In this document: in pieces, positions 18,669 to 27,039 of the stretch
How the letters are laid out: each line of letters begins with the position of its first letter
How positions within the stretch are numbered: position 1 is the stretch's first letter
Assembly (NCBI RefSeq): GCF_030063135.1
Contig: NZ_JASISO010000004.1
Span: 212,472-276,471 of the forward strand
Direction: 5' to 3'
Origin: Streptomyces sp. G-G2
GTDB lineage: Bacteria; Actinomycetota; Actinomycetes; Streptomycetales; Streptomycetaceae
Length of the DNA stretch: 64,000 bases
Notes under the pieces: generated by a model
Seen by the model: the letters and a program-made list of their open reading frames with translations, nothing else
Databases searched by the model: none
What the model was told of the DNA's origin: nothing
Position numbers and translations under genes: made by a program

Positions 18669-19472
18669 CTACCGCAGCCGCTCGCGCAGGGCCGGGTGGT
18701 CGGAGACCACCGTGCACGAGCCGGGCGCGATCTCGGTGAAACCCGCGTCCCGGACCACCGGCAGCCCGCTCCCGCTCAGCTCCGCCCACCGCTCGGGCGG
18801 GGCCGTCCGCACCGCCAGCCGGAACCCGGCCGCCCGCCAGGCGTCGCGCTCGGGGCCGGTCAGCTCCCACCACGCGAGCTGGGCCGCGTGTCCCACCTGG
18901 GCCATCTCCTTGCCCGCCGACATGTCCAGCTCGGGGTTGAGCCACAGCACGGGCAGCCCGGGCTCCGCCGGACCCACCGGCTCCGGGTCGTCCAGGTCGG
19001 TGCCGGAGACCTGGAGCTTGGCCAGCTCCTTGGGCCAGCCGTCCAGGGGGACCGGCGGGAACACCCGGACCTCGGCCCCCGCGCCGTGCACGGTGAGGCC
19101 CGGCAGGGTCTCCGCCTTGTGCCACTCCGCCCCGCGCGCCCGGCGCACCACCTTGCGGATCCGGGCGTCCTGCCAGTCGCGGACCGCCTCGGCCCATTCG
19201 CCCTCGCCGAGCGCCCGGTCGTCCGACAGCAGCACCAGCACCGCGCGGGCCGACGTCTCCAGGGCGTCCGTACGGGCGGGCGGTCCGGTCTTCTCCAGTC
19301 GCACCACCAGCGGCAGCACGAACTGCGGGGCCTCGTCGCGGGCGGTGGGCTCGGTGCGGAAGGGGTACTCGGGCTCGGCCGAACCGGTGTCGGGCGTACT
19401 GGTGTCGGACGTACCGGCGTCGGGCGTACCGGTGGTGGACGTACCGGTGTCGGCCGTGTCGTGGGCGCTCAT
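18669..19472 (-). CDS. Peptidyl-tRNA hydrolase, Pth2-like
   Basis: A 267-residue protein. Its C-terminal half carries the Pth2 signature DMSAGKEMAQVGHAAQLAWW and later PVVRDAGFTEIAPGSCTVV, as in archaeal/eukaryotic-type peptidyl-tRNA hydrolases. Pth2 proteins are usually about 120 residues; the long N-terminal half is unlike them and has an actinobacterial character. The first 33 residues are a Thr/Ser/Asp-rich low-complexity stretch encoded by a 15-bp tandem repeat. Activity is assumed from the motif. Confidence 0.72.
   Translation of the reverse strand: MSAHDTADTGTSTTGTPDAGTSDTSTPDTGSAEPEYPFRTEPTARDEAPQFVLPLVVRLEKTGPPARTDALETSARAVLVLLSDDRALGEGEWAEAVRDWQDARIRKVVRRARGAEWHKAETLPGLTVHGAGAEVRVFPPVPLDGWPKELAKLQVSGTDLDDPEPVGPAEPGLPVLWLNPELDMSAGKEMAQVGHAAQLAWWELTGPERDAWRAAGFRLAVRTAPPERWAELSGSGLPVVRDAGFTEIAPGSCTVVSDHPALRERLR
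19381..19455. repeat. 15-bp tandem repeat (five copies) in the 5' end of the Pth2-like gene
   Basis: Five consecutive 15-bp units of the form GTACCGGTGTCGGGC, each with one to three differences, sit inside the coding region. They are in frame and give a repeated Thr/Ser/Asp/Gly pattern near the N-terminus. Copy number probably varies between strains. Confidence 0.8.
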
Positions 19473-19567
19473 CCGGCCAAGTCTGCCACCGCGCCCCCGC
19501 CCGCCGATTCCGGCCTCCGACTTCAGGAGGATGCCCGGGAGGCCCCGGCCGCGCGAGGATCCGGTGC

Positions 19568-20242
19568 ATGAAGAGTGATCTTTTCGCCTCAGAGAACCTG
19601 GCCCAGGCCCCCTCCGCCCCCGGCATGGAGCTGCAGAACGCCAAATCCGTCAAGTACACCGTCAACGGGGAGATGCTCGCCCGCCAGGGCGCGATGATCG
19701 CCTTCCGGGGCAACCTCCAGTTCGAGCGCAAGAGCCAGGGCATCGGCGGCATGCTCAAGCGCGCCGTCACCGGCGAGGGCCTGGCGCTGATGGCCGTCCG
19801 CGGGCAGGGCGAGGCCTGGTTCGCCCACCAGGCCGGGAACTGCTTCATCGTCGACATCGAGCACGGCGACGCCCTGACCATCAACGGCCGCAACGTCCTG
19901 TGCTTCGACCCGACCCTGTCCTACGAGATCAAGATGGTGAAGGGCGCCGGTATGACCGGCGGCGGCCTCTTCAACAGCGTCTTCACCGGCTACGGGAAAC
20001 TCGCCCTGGTCTGCGACGGCAACCCGATCATCATCCCGGTCACGGCGCAGTCGCCCGTGTACGTCGACACCGACGCGGTGGTCGGCTGGAGCGCGCAGTT
20101 GGAGACGGGCCTGCACCGCTCCCAGTCCGTGGGCTCGATGATCCGCGGCGGCTCCGGCGAGGCCGTGCAGCTGATGCTGCGCGGCGAGGGCTTCGTCATA
20201 GTCCGCCCGAGCGAGGTCACGGAGACCCCGGCCGCCCACTGA
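19568..20242 (+). CDS. AIM24 family protein
   Basis: A 224-residue, all-beta AIM24-type protein. Visible family features are VKYTVNGEMLARQGAMIAF, EGLALMAVRGQGEAWFAHQAG, the central Gly-rich turn GAGMTGGGLFNSVFTGYG, and the C-terminal MIRGGSGEAVQLMLRGEGFV. There is no signal peptide or membrane helix. Bacterial AIM24 proteins have no settled biochemical role. The gene stands alone, divergent from the Pth2-like gene. Confidence 0.88.
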   Translation: MKSDLFASENLAQAPSAPGMELQNAKSVKYTVNGEMLARQGAMIAFRGNLQFERKSQGIGGMLKRAVTGEGLALMAVRGQGEAWFAHQAGNCFIVDIEHGDALTINGRNVLCFDPTLSYEIKMVKGAGMTGGGLFNSVFTGYGKLALVCDGNPIIIPVTAQSPVYVDTDAVVGWSAQLETGLHRSQSVGSMIRGGSGEAVQLMLRGEGFVIVRPSEVTETPAAH

Positions 20243-20261
20243 GCCCGACGTCCGGGCGCGA

Positions 20262-20310
20262 TATCCAGCCCGTCCGGCGATTGAGGTCCGGGTCCGGGCG
20301 GAGCCCGGGA
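20262..20310. repeat. Dispersed Streptomyces intergenic repeat with GGAGCCCGG hairpin
   Basis: The stretch CAGCCCGTCCGGCGATTGAG followed by a CCGGGC-GGA-GCCCGG hairpin (20294-20299 with 20303-20308) is, from general knowledge, a common intergenic element in Streptomyces. It matches the core of the element at 9488-9504. It lies just after the AIM24 stop and may act as its terminator. Confidence 0.55.
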
Positions 20311-20401
20311 AACGGAGGAAGGGCGGGGTGGGGTGCGGCTCCGCGCAGCGGCACCCCTGTGCCCCGACCGCCCGGCAGGCCGTGCCCGTACGCTCGTACG
20401 C

Positions 20402-20632
20402 ATGGACCAGCGGAACGAGACCACCACGGACCAGCCCACGACGGCCGCGGCCGACGGTCCCGCGGCGTACTGCCCCGCCCCGGCCGCACCGGCCGGGCGG
20501 GTGCCCGGGCCGCCGTTCGCGGACTGCCTGGAGTGCGGCGAGCCCACCGAGTACGGGGTCGCCACACCCGGCGTGGTGCTGTGCCCGGTGTGCGAGTGGC
20601 AGGAAGCGCAGCGCACCGCCTGCTCGGGCTAG
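20402..20632 (+). CDS. Small zinc-ribbon protein, unknown function
   Basis: A 76-residue acidic, Pro/Ala-rich protein ending in a four-cysteine zinc ribbon: Cys42 and Cys45 (DCLECG), Cys61 and Cys64 (LCPVCEW). The ATG at 20402 is preferred because the upstream in-frame sequence lies in the hairpin repeat region. No ribosome binding site is obvious. The function is not recognised. Confidence 0.65.
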   Translation: MDQRNETTTDQPTTAAADGPAAYCPAPAAPAGRVPGPPFADCLECGEPTEYGVATPGVVLCPVCEWQEAQRTACSG

Positions 20633-20638
20633 CCCGGG

Positions 20639-21511
20639 CTACTTCCCGATCAGGTCGGACACCTTCACGAAGCGGTAGCCGCGCTTGCGCAGCTCCGGGA
20701 CGATCTTGCGGACGGCCTCCTCGGTGACCGGGGCGGCGCTGCGGGTGCAGTGCATGACCACCACGGAGCCGGGCTTCACCCCGGCGAGCACCTGCTCGGC
20801 GACCGGGTCTGCGTCCTTGGCGAAGGCGTCTCCGCTGACCACGTCCCACTGGACGGCCGTGACCTTGGCCGTGGACAGGGTGCGCAGGGCCTCGTCGTCG
20901 TAGCAGCCGCCGGGGAACCGGAAGTACGGGACGGTGTTGACCGCGCCCGCCGTGCGGAAGGCCTCGAAGGCCCGGTCCACGTCGGCGCGGGCGGCGGCGG
21001 CGTCGAGCGCGGGAAGCCCGTAGCAGGGGGACTTGAAGGCGTGGTGGCTGTACGAGTGGTTGGCGATCTCGAAGGTGGGATCGGTGCCGATGGCCTTCGC
21101 CTGGTCCGGGTACTCCTCGGCCCAGCGGCCGGTCATGAAGACGGTGGAGGGCACCTTCAGCTCGCGCAGCGTGGAGATCAGTTTCGGGTTGTCGAAGTGC
21201 TCGCCGGCCGCCGCGCGCGGCCCCTGGTCCGAGGTCATGTCGGCGTCGAAGGTGAGCGCGACGGTCTTGTCCGTCTGCTGCCGGGCGCGCTCGAAGACCG
21301 GGGTGAGGCCGCCCGGGCCGGGGGCGATCGTGGGGGCCTTGGACGGCGCGGCGGAGGCGGCGGGCGAGGGTGCGCTGGGAGCCGGGGCCGGGGCGCCGCC
21401 CGACCGGATCGCGCCCGCGGCGGCCCCGGGGGCGGCCGTACCGCTCCCGCAGCCCGCGAGGGCGGCGCCGAGCGCGACAACGACTGCCACTTTGCGTACA
21501 GAAATGGTCAC
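20639..21511 (-). CDS. Polysaccharide deacetylase family lipoprotein
   Basis: A 290-residue NodB-type deacetylase. The N-terminus is a lipoprotein signal ending in the lipobox LAGC, then a Pro/Ala/Ser-rich linker. The catalytic domain has TVALTFDADMTSDQG (motif 1), NHSYSHHAF (metal-binding His pair), FRFPGGCYDDE and QWDVVSGDAF. It probably removes acetyl groups from a cell-wall glycan outside the membrane. The GTG start at 21511 falls in the loop of a perfect inverted repeat. It lies 17 nt downstream of the ppk2 stop on the same strand. Confidence 0.87.
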   Translation of the reverse strand: MTISVRKVAVVVALGAALAGCGSGTAAPGAAAGAIRSGGAPAPAPSAPSPAASAAPSKAPTIAPGPGGLTPVFERARQQTDKTVALTFDADMTSDQGPRAAAGEHFDNPKLISTLRELKVPSTVFMTGRWAEEYPDQAKAIGTDPTFEIANHSYSHHAFKSPCYGLPALDAAAARADVDRAFEAFRTAGAVNTVPYFRFPGGCYDDEALRTLSTAKVTAVQWDVVSGDAFAKDADPVAEQVLAGVKPGSVVVMHCTRSAAPVTEEAVRKIVPELRKRGYRFVKVSDLIGK

Positions 21512-21520
21512 GTACGCAAA
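21491..21520 (-). promoter_or_regulatory. Inverted repeat spanning the deacetylase start codon
   Basis: TTTGCGTAC (21491-21499) and GTACGCAAA (21512-21520) form perfect 9-bp arms around a 12-nt spacer that contains the GTG start codon. As RNA it could form a hairpin exposing or masking the start; as DNA it could be an operator. The flanking bases are AT-rich (ATATATGAC), unusual here, so a promoter may lie there too. Confidence 0.5.
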
Positions 21521-21528
21521 ATATATGA

Positions 21529-22422
21529 CTATGTGGAGAGCAGGCGGGAGCGGCACTCCTTCACATCGAAGTCACCCGCCGGGTAGCGCGGGTCGAGGGC
21601 ATCCAGATGCTCCAGCAGCAGCGTGCCGACCGCCCAGTTGCGGTACCACTTGCGGTCGGAGGGCACGAGGTACCACGGCGCGGCGCCGGTGGAGCAGCGC
21701 TCCAGGGCCAGCTCGTACGCCTCCTGGTAGGCGGGCCACAGGGCGCGCTCGTCGATGTCCCCGGGGTTGAACTTCCAGTGCTTGCCGGGATCGTCCAGGC
21801 GGGCCAGGAGGCGCTCGCGCTGTTCCTCGTAACTGATGTGGAGGAAGACCTTCACCACGCTCACCCCGTCGTCCGCGAGGGCCTCTTCGAACTGGTTGAT
21901 CCGCGCGTAGCGACGGCGCAGCTGGTTGCGCGGGACGAGTGCGCGGGCCCGGGCGATCAGTACGTCCTCGTAGTGCGACCGGTCGAAGATCCCGATCTCG
22001 CCGGGCTGCGGCAGGGCCTTCTTGATCCGCCAGAGGAAGGGGTGCTCCAGCTCCTGCGGGGTCGGCGCCTTGAAGGCCCGGATCCGGCAGCCCGAAGGGT
22101 TGAACAGGCCGACCACGTGCTTGACGGTGCCGCCCTTGCCGCTGGTGTCCATGCCCTGGAGCACGAGCAGCACCCGGCGGCGGTCCCCGGCGGTACTCGC
22201 CGCGTAGAGCCGTTCCTGGAGCGAGGCGAGCCGCTCGCCCATGGCGGCGGTGGCGGCCAGTCCGGCGGCCTTGTCCGTGGGCCCGACCGGGGTCGCCCGG
22301 GCGTCGAACCGCTCCAGGGAGAGTGCCTCCCCACCGACCCGGAGGGCCTCCCGGGCGCTCACCGCGTCGTCCGGGCGCCCCGCCGTCCCGGTCGTGCCCG
22401 GCTTCGTCTTCCGCTTCGTCAT
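21529..22422 (-). CDS. ppk2: Polyphosphate kinase 2 family protein
   Basis: A 297-residue PPK2. The Walker A-like loop GMDTSGKGG is at 90-98, and the Walker B-like DRSHYEDVL is at about 148-156. The lid-region Arg/Lys cluster is in ALVPRNQLRRRYARIN. PPK2 enzymes transfer phosphate between polyphosphate and nucleotides, mostly making NTPs from NDPs or NDPs from NMPs; the subclass cannot be fixed by eye. It lies just upstream of the deacetylase gene. Confidence 0.92.
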   Translation of the reverse strand: MTKRKTKPGTTGTAGRPDDAVSAREALRVGGEALSLERFDARATPVGPTDKAAGLAATAAMGERLASLQERLYAASTAGDRRRVLLVLQGMDTSGKGGTVKHVVGLFNPSGCRIRAFKAPTPQELEHPFLWRIKKALPQPGEIGIFDRSHYEDVLIARARALVPRNQLRRRYARINQFEEALADDGVSVVKVFLHISYEEQRERLLARLDDPGKHWKFNPGDIDERALWPAYQEAYELALERCSTGAAPWYLVPSDRKWYRNWAVGTLLLEHLDALDPRYPAGDFDVKECRSRLLST

Positions 22423-22452
22423 CGCTGCCCCGATCCCGTCGACTCCCTCGCA

Positions 22453-22527
22453 TCCTTCCGCAGGCGGAAGGGAAGCGCGAGGCAGGCGCCGGGCCGGAGC
22501 GGGCGGTGGCGCGGGCCGGGCCCGCGC
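22453..22527 (-). terminator. Two GC-rich hairpins after the OsmC gene
   Basis: Reading leftward from the OsmC stop, a hairpin with an 8-bp perfect stem and 3-nt loop (22520-22527 with 22509-22516) is followed by a second with a 7-bp stem (22465-22471 with 22454-22460). Neither has a T-run. They are well placed to end the OsmC transcript before ppk2. Confidence 0.5.
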
Positions 22528-22531
22528 GGGG

Positions 22532-22957
22532 TCAGAGCAGCTCGGCGGAGAGCGTGATCGTGGTCCCCGTGAGGGCCTGGCTGACCGGGCAGTTCTTCTT
22601 GGCGTCCTCGGCCGCGGCGGCGAAGGCCTCGGCGTCCAGGCCCGGGACCTCGGCGCGCACGCTGAGGTGGATGCCGGTGATGCCCTCACCCGGCTGGAAG
22701 GTGACGTCGGCCTTGGTCTCGACCCGGGTGGGCGGGGTGCCCGCACCGGCCAGGCCGTGGGAGAGGGCCATCGAGTAGCAGCTGGAGTGCGCGGCGGCGA
22801 TCAGCTCTTCCGGGCTGGTCTTGCCGTTGGCCTGCTCCGCGCGGGAGGGCCAGGAGACGTCGTAGGAACCGACCCCGGAGGAGTCGAGGGTGACGACGCC
22901 CTTGCCGTGGAGCAGGTCGCCTTCCCAGACGGTGTGCGCGTGACGCGTGGTGGCCAT
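22532..22957 (-). CDS. OsmC/Ohr family peroxiredoxin
   Basis: A 141-residue OsmC-fold protein. The two redox cysteines are Cys60 in AAAHSSCYSMALS and Cys123 in AKKNCPVSQAL, the classic spacing of OsmC proteins, which reduce organic hydroperoxides. It starts at the ATG at 22957, ending upstream of ppk2. It is probably a single-gene unit given the hairpins after it. Confidence 0.92.
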   Translation of the reverse strand: MATTRHAHTVWEGDLLHGKGVVTLDSSGVGSYDVSWPSRAEQANGKTSPEELIAAAHSSCYSMALSHGLAGAGTPPTRVETKADVTFQPGEGITGIHLSVRAEVPGLDAEAFAAAAEDAKKNCPVSQALTGTTITLSAELL

Positions 22958-23021
22958 GGCGGATCCCTTCACATAGGTGGAAGCGCCGGGCGGTCCCGCG
23001 ACCGGCCCGGCGCCCCCAAAC

Positions 23022-24161
23022 CTACTGGTCCACCAGGTCCTTCGCGTCGCGGGCGAGCGCGGTGAGCCGCGAGATGGCGCGGAAGTACTTCTTGCGGTAG
23101 CCGCCGTTCAGCATCTCGTCACTGAACAGGCGGTCGAAGGGGACCCCGGAGGCGAGCACCGGTATCTCGCGGTCGTACAGCCGGTCGGCGAGCACCACCA
23201 GCCGCAGCGCGGTCGACTGGTCCGGCACCGGGCCGACGTCGGTGACGCACACCGCGGCGATGCCCTCCGTGAGCGCGCCGTAGCGGCTCGGGTGGACCTT
23301 GGCCAGGTGTTCGAGCAGCCCGGGGAAATCGTCGAGGCTGGCGCCGGGCGTCGCGTACGCCGCCTTGGTCACCTGCTCGTCGGAGTACGGCGCGGGGGCC
23401 TCGGGCAGGCCGCGGTGGCGGTAGTCCTGGCCGTCGATGCGCAGCGGGCGGAACCGCGCGGACAGACCCTGGATCTCGCGCAGGAAGTCGGCGGCGGCGA
23501 AGCGGCCCTCGCCGAGCTTGCCGGGCAGCGTGTTGGAGGTCGCGGCGAGCGCGACGCCCTGTTCGACGAGCCGGGAGAGCAGCGAGGAGACGAGGACGGT
23601 GTCGCCCGGGTCGTCGAGTTCGAACTCGTCGATGCACAGCAGCCGGTGTCCGCCCAGGGTCCGCACGGTCTGCTGGAAGCCGAGCGCGCCGACCAGGTTG
23701 GTCAGTTCGACGAAGGTGCCGAAGGCCTTCAGCGCGGGCTCGGCCGGGGTGGCGTGCCACAGGGAGGCCAGCAGGTGGGTCTTGCCGACGCCGTAGCCGC
23801 CGTCGAGGTAGACCCCGCGGGGCCCGGTGGACGGGGCGGGCTTCTTCGCGAACCAGCGGCGCTTGCCCGCGCCGCTGGAGTGGGCTCCGCCGAGTCCGGC
23901 GGCGAAGCCGCTGAGCACGGTGACCGCCTCGGACTGGCTGGGCTGGTCCGGGTCCGGGTCGTACGTGTCGAAGCGCACCGAGTCGAACCGGGGCGGCGGC
24001 ACCATCTCGGCGACGAGCCGTTCGGCGGGTACGTGCGGGGCACGGGCGCACAGGGCGAGCGGACCCGCGCCGGGGCCGCCACCCGGTCCCGCGTCGGCTA
24101 TCGGGCTCCGCCCGGCCGCGTCGGGGGCAGCGGCACCGGAGGGGGAGAGAGATGTTGACAC
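23022..24161 (-). CDS. zapE: ZapE/AFG1-type AAA ATPase
   Basis: A 379-residue ATPase. The P-loop GGYGVGKTHLLASLWH is at about 120-135. Walker B is in HRLLCIDEFELDDPGDTVLV, the sensor region in VALAATSNTLPGKLGEGRF, and the Arg region in DRLFSDEMLNGGYRKKYFRAISRL. Bacterial ZapE affects Z-ring stability, and mitochondrial AFG1 handles misfolded proteins. The N-terminal 50 residues are Gly/Pro/Ala-rich and variable. The GTG start at 24161 has no ribosome binding site but a -10-like TAGAGT eight bases upstream, suggesting a leaderless message. Confidence 0.87.
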   Translation of the reverse strand: MSTSLSPSGAAAPDAAGRSPIADAGPGGGPGAGPLALCARAPHVPAERLVAEMVPPPRFDSVRFDTYDPDPDQPSQSEAVTVLSGFAAGLGGAHSSGAGKRRWFAKKPAPSTGPRGVYLDGGYGVGKTHLLASLWHATPAEPALKAFGTFVELTNLVGALGFQQTVRTLGGHRLLCIDEFELDDPGDTVLVSSLLSRLVEQGVALAATSNTLPGKLGEGRFAAADFLREIQGLSARFRPLRIDGQDYRHRGLPEAPAPYSDEQVTKAAYATPGASLDDFPGLLEHLAKVHPSRYGALTEGIAAVCVTDVGPVPDQSTALRLVVLADRLYDREIPVLASGVPFDRLFSDEMLNGGYRKKYFRAISRLTALARDAKDLVDQ

Positions 24162-24187
24162 AGCACTTAACTCTACGGGTCGTGTCA
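24157..24187. promoter_or_regulatory. Short divergent control region between zapE and the RibD-C gene
   Basis: Only 36 bp separate the two divergent start codons. The spacer holds TAGAGT on the minus strand (24175-24170), well placed for leaderless zapE transcription. It also holds inverted TGACAC (24157-24162) and GTGTCA (24182-24187) arms flanking it, a possible operator. Confidence 0.35.
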
Positions 24188-24197
24188 CACTGCACCG

Positions 24198-24971
24198 ATG
24201 CGACGCCTGCTCCCTGTGACCGATCAGACATCTCCCGTCGGTGGCGGCCACCCGTGGTCCCTGGACGAACTGGCGGACGCCTACGCGTACCCCTCGCTCG
24301 CCGGGGGAGCGCACTGGCTGCGCGCGAACATGGTCTCCTCGCTGGACGGCGCGGGCCAGCACGACGGCCGCTCGCAGCCCCTCTCCAGCGAGACCGACAT
24401 GCGGATCTTCGGCACCCTTCGGGCGCTGGCCGATGTGGTGGTGGTCGGCGCGGAAACGGTTCGCCAGGAGGGGTACCGCCCGGCCCGGGCCCGCGAGGAG
24501 TTCGCCGCCCGCCGGGCCGCCGCGGGCCAGGGCCCCGCCCCGGTCATCGCGGTGGTCACCGCCAGCCTGGACCTGGACTTCAGCCTGCCCCTGTTCACCG
24601 CCCCGCTGGTGCCCACCCTGGTCCTCACCGGAGCCGCCGCCCGCGCGGACGGGGTGGCGGCGGCGACCGCCGCCGGGGCCGAGGTGGTCTTCGCGGGCGA
24701 GGGCGCCGGGGTGGATCCCGCCCGCGCGGTACGGGCGCTCGCCGAGCGGGGGCTGCGCCGCCAGCTCACCGAGGGCGGGCCCCGGCTGCTGGGGCAGTTC
24801 GTGGCCGCCGGGGTGCTGGACGAGCTCTGTCTGACCCTCTCCCCGCTGCTCGCGGCGGGCGACGCCCAGCGGATCGCGGGGGGCCCGCGGATCGACGTAC
24901 CGCACCGGCTGGCACTGGCCTCCCTGCTGGAGGAGGCCGGGTTCCTCTACACGCGTTACCGTCGGATCTGA
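24198..24971 (+). CDS. RibD C-terminal-domain (pyrimidine reductase-like) protein
   Basis: A 257-residue protein of the bacterial bifunctional deaminase-reductase C-terminal family. Visible motifs are WLRANMVSSLDGAG near the N-terminus, VVVVGAETVRQEGYRP for the NADPH site, LTEGGPRLLGQFVAAGVLDEL, and the C-terminal TRYRRI. Stand-alone members are not proven to act in riboflavin synthesis and may be generic NADPH-dependent reductases. It is divergent from zapE. Confidence 0.85.
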   Translation: MRRLLPVTDQTSPVGGGHPWSLDELADAYAYPSLAGGAHWLRANMVSSLDGAGQHDGRSQPLSSETDMRIFGTLRALADVVVVGAETVRQEGYRPARAREEFAARRAAAGQGPAPVIAVVTASLDLDFSLPLFTAPLVPTLVLTGAAARADGVAAATAAGAEVVFAGEGAGVDPARAVRALAERGLRRQLTEGGPRLLGQFVAAGVLDELCLTLSPLLAAGDAQRIAGGPRIDVPHRLALASLLEEAGFLYTRYRRI

Positions 24972-25098
24972 CAACGAGCGGAATTTGTTGTTCCGGTTAG
25001 CTTCCGCTGGGCACACATACCTGCGCGAGCCCCGTGCGCCAGCGGGGCAGGATGGTTTCCGCAGGGGCCGACCGCGGCCCATGAAGGAGAGGGCGCCC

Positions 25099-25566
25099 GT
25101 GTTCACGAGCGTTTTGATGATCGAGCAGCCTCTGACATCCGAAGACGTGGACTTCGTCACCACCCTGCACGGAGACGACCCGGTCTCCTTCTTCGTCCTG
25201 ATGCAGCCCCGGGGCGATCAGGACCGGCTGCTGCGCGCCATCGACGATGTCGCGCTCGGCGAACTGCCCGAGGCCCTGCACGAAGGGGACCTCCCCGAGG
25301 GGGACGCCGCCCGGGGGCCCGCCGACCAGGCCCTCGCGGCATCCCTGGAGGCCTTGCGCAAGAAGGGCGCCAGAGCCGTCGGGCAGGTCATCGAGGACCA
25401 CCCGCTCGACAAACTGAAGGCCGTGGTGGAGGAGACGGGGGCGGACGAGGTGATCGTGCTGACGGCCCCGCACTTCGTCGAGGAGTTCTTCCACCGGGAC
25501 TGGGCCTCCCGCGCCCGGCACAAGGTGGAAGTTCCGGTGCTCAAACTCTTCGCCCACAGCGAATAG
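25099..25566 (+). CDS. Conserved actinobacterial protein, unknown function
   Basis: A 155-residue soluble acidic protein. Its C-terminal half (VEETGADEVIVLTAPHFVEEFFHRDW ends the core, split here from the following RARHKVEVPVLKLF) looks like a Rossmann-type universal-stress or UspA-like segment. I do not recognise a defined family; related proteins have been labelled indole-3-glycerol phosphate synthase, which the length and motifs do not support. The GTG start at 25099 is fixed by an AAGGAGAG site 8 nt upstream; the ATG at 25081 lies at that site. Confidence 0.75.
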   Translation: MFTSVLMIEQPLTSEDVDFVTTLHGDDPVSFFVLMQPRGDQDRLLRAIDDVALGELPEALHEGDLPEGDAARGPADQALAASLEALRKKGARAVGQVIEDHPLDKLKAVVEETGADEVIVLTAPHFVEEFFHRDWASRARHKVEVPVLKLFAHSE

Positions 25567-25629
25567 GCTGGGCCCGACGTAGACAGCGCAGTTCTCACGA
25601 CGCATTTCTGACCATCAGGAGCGACCTGT

Positions 25630-27024
25630 ATGACGCCCGGCCTGCCGACCGCCATGGAACGGCCCCACTTCATCGGCATCGGCGGCGCCGGGATGTCCGG
25701 CATCGCGAAGATCCTCGCCCAGCGCGGCGCGCGGGTCGCCGGAAGTGACGCCCGCGACTCCGAGACCGCCGCGGCGCTGCGCGCCCACGGTGCCACCGTC
25801 CACATCGGGCACGCCCCCGGCCACGTCGCCGACGACGCCACCTGCGTGGTCGTCTCCAGTGCCATCCGCGCCGACAACCCGGAGCTGGCCCGCGCCGCCG
25901 AGCTGGGCGTCCCGGTCGTGCACCGCTCCGACGCGCTCGCCGCGCTGATGGACGGCCTGCGCCCGATCGCGGTCGCCGGTACGCACGGCAAGACCACCAC
26001 CACCTCCATGCTGGCGGTCTCCCTCTCGGCCCTGGGCCTGGACCCCTCCTACGCCATCGGCGGCGACCTGGACGCCCCCGGCTCCAACGCCCACCACGGC
26101 GAGGGCGACATCTTCGTGGCCGAGGCGGACGAGAGCGACCGCAGCTTCCACAAGTACGCGCCCCAGGTCGCCATCGTGCTCAACAGCGAGCTGGACCACC
26201 ACGCGAACTACGCCTCGATGGAGGAGATCCACGACTCCTTCGAGACCTTCGTCGGCAAGATCGTCCCCGGTGGCACCCTGGTCGTCTCCGCCGACCAGGA
26301 GGGCGCCGTCGAGCTGACCCGCCGGGTCCGCGACCTGTCCTCCGTCAACGTCGTCACCTACGGCGAGACCGAGACCGCCGACGTCCGCGTCCTGAAGATC
26401 ACCCCGCGCGGGCTGGCCGGCGAGGTCACCGTCCTCATCGGCGGCAAGCTGCTCACCTTCACCGTCTCGGTGCCCGGCCGCCACTACGCGCTCAACGCCG
26501 TGGCCGCTCTCGCCGCGGGCGTGGCCCTCGGCATCCCGGCGCACAACCTCGCCTCCGCCCTCGGCAAGTACACCGGGGTCAAGCGCCGCCTCCAGCTCAA
26601 GGGCGAGGCGGCGGGCGTCCAGGTCATCGACTCCTACGCGCACCACCCGACCGAGATGACCGCCGACCTGGAGGCCATCCGCGGCGCCGCCGGGGACTCC
26701 CGGATCCTGGTCGTCTTCCAGCCGCACCTCTTCTCCCGCACCCAGGAACTGGGCAAGGAGATGGGCCAGGCCCTCGCGCTGGCCGACGCCTCCGTGGTCC
26801 TGGACATCTACCCGGCCCGCGAGGACCCGCTCCCCGGCGTCACCAGCGAGATCATCGTCACCGCGGCGCGCGCCGCCAACGCCGACGTGAACGCCGAGCA
26901 CGACAAGAGCGCCGTCCCGGACGTCATCGCGGGAATGGCGAAGCCGGGTGACCTCGTTCTCACCATGGGCGCGGGTGACGTGACCGACCTGGGTCCGGCC
27001 ATCCTGGCCCGGCTGGCGAACTGA
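25630..27024 (+). CDS. murC: UDP-N-acetylmuramate--L-alanine ligase
   Basis: A 464-residue Mur ligase catalysing ATP-dependent addition of L-Ala to UDP-MurNAc. The N-terminal UDP-binding motif is HFIGIGGAGMSGIAKIL. The ATP-binding loop is AVAGTHGKTTTTSMLAVSL. The central metal and substrate residues are in VAEADESDRSF and NSELDHHANY, and the C-terminal domain has DSYAHHPTEM and VFQPHLFSR. Streptomyces murC commonly lies outside the main dcw cluster, as here. msrB follows 15 nt downstream, likely co-transcribed. Confidence 0.96.
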   Translation: MTPGLPTAMERPHFIGIGGAGMSGIAKILAQRGARVAGSDARDSETAAALRAHGATVHIGHAPGHVADDATCVVVSSAIRADNPELARAAELGVPVVHRSDALAALMDGLRPIAVAGTHGKTTTTSMLAVSLSALGLDPSYAIGGDLDAPGSNAHHGEGDIFVAEADESDRSFHKYAPQVAIVLNSELDHHANYASMEEIHDSFETFVGKIVPGGTLVVSADQEGAVELTRRVRDLSSVNVVTYGETETADVRVLKITPRGLAGEVTVLIGGKLLTFTVSVPGRHYALNAVAALAAGVALGIPAHNLASALGKYTGVKRRLQLKGEAAGVQVIDSYAHHPTEMTADLEAIRGAAGDSRILVVFQPHLFSRTQELGKEMGQALALADASVVLDIYPAREDPLPGVTSEIIVTAARAANADVNAEHDKSAVPDVIAGMAKPGDLVLTMGAGDVTDLGPAILARLAN

Positions 27025-27039
27025 AGGGGACGACGCGCG

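Noticed and set aside
20639..21556. Longer start for the deacetylase at 21556
   Set aside because: The extension overlaps the ppk2 coding end and would place 15 extra residues before a perfect lipoprotein signal.
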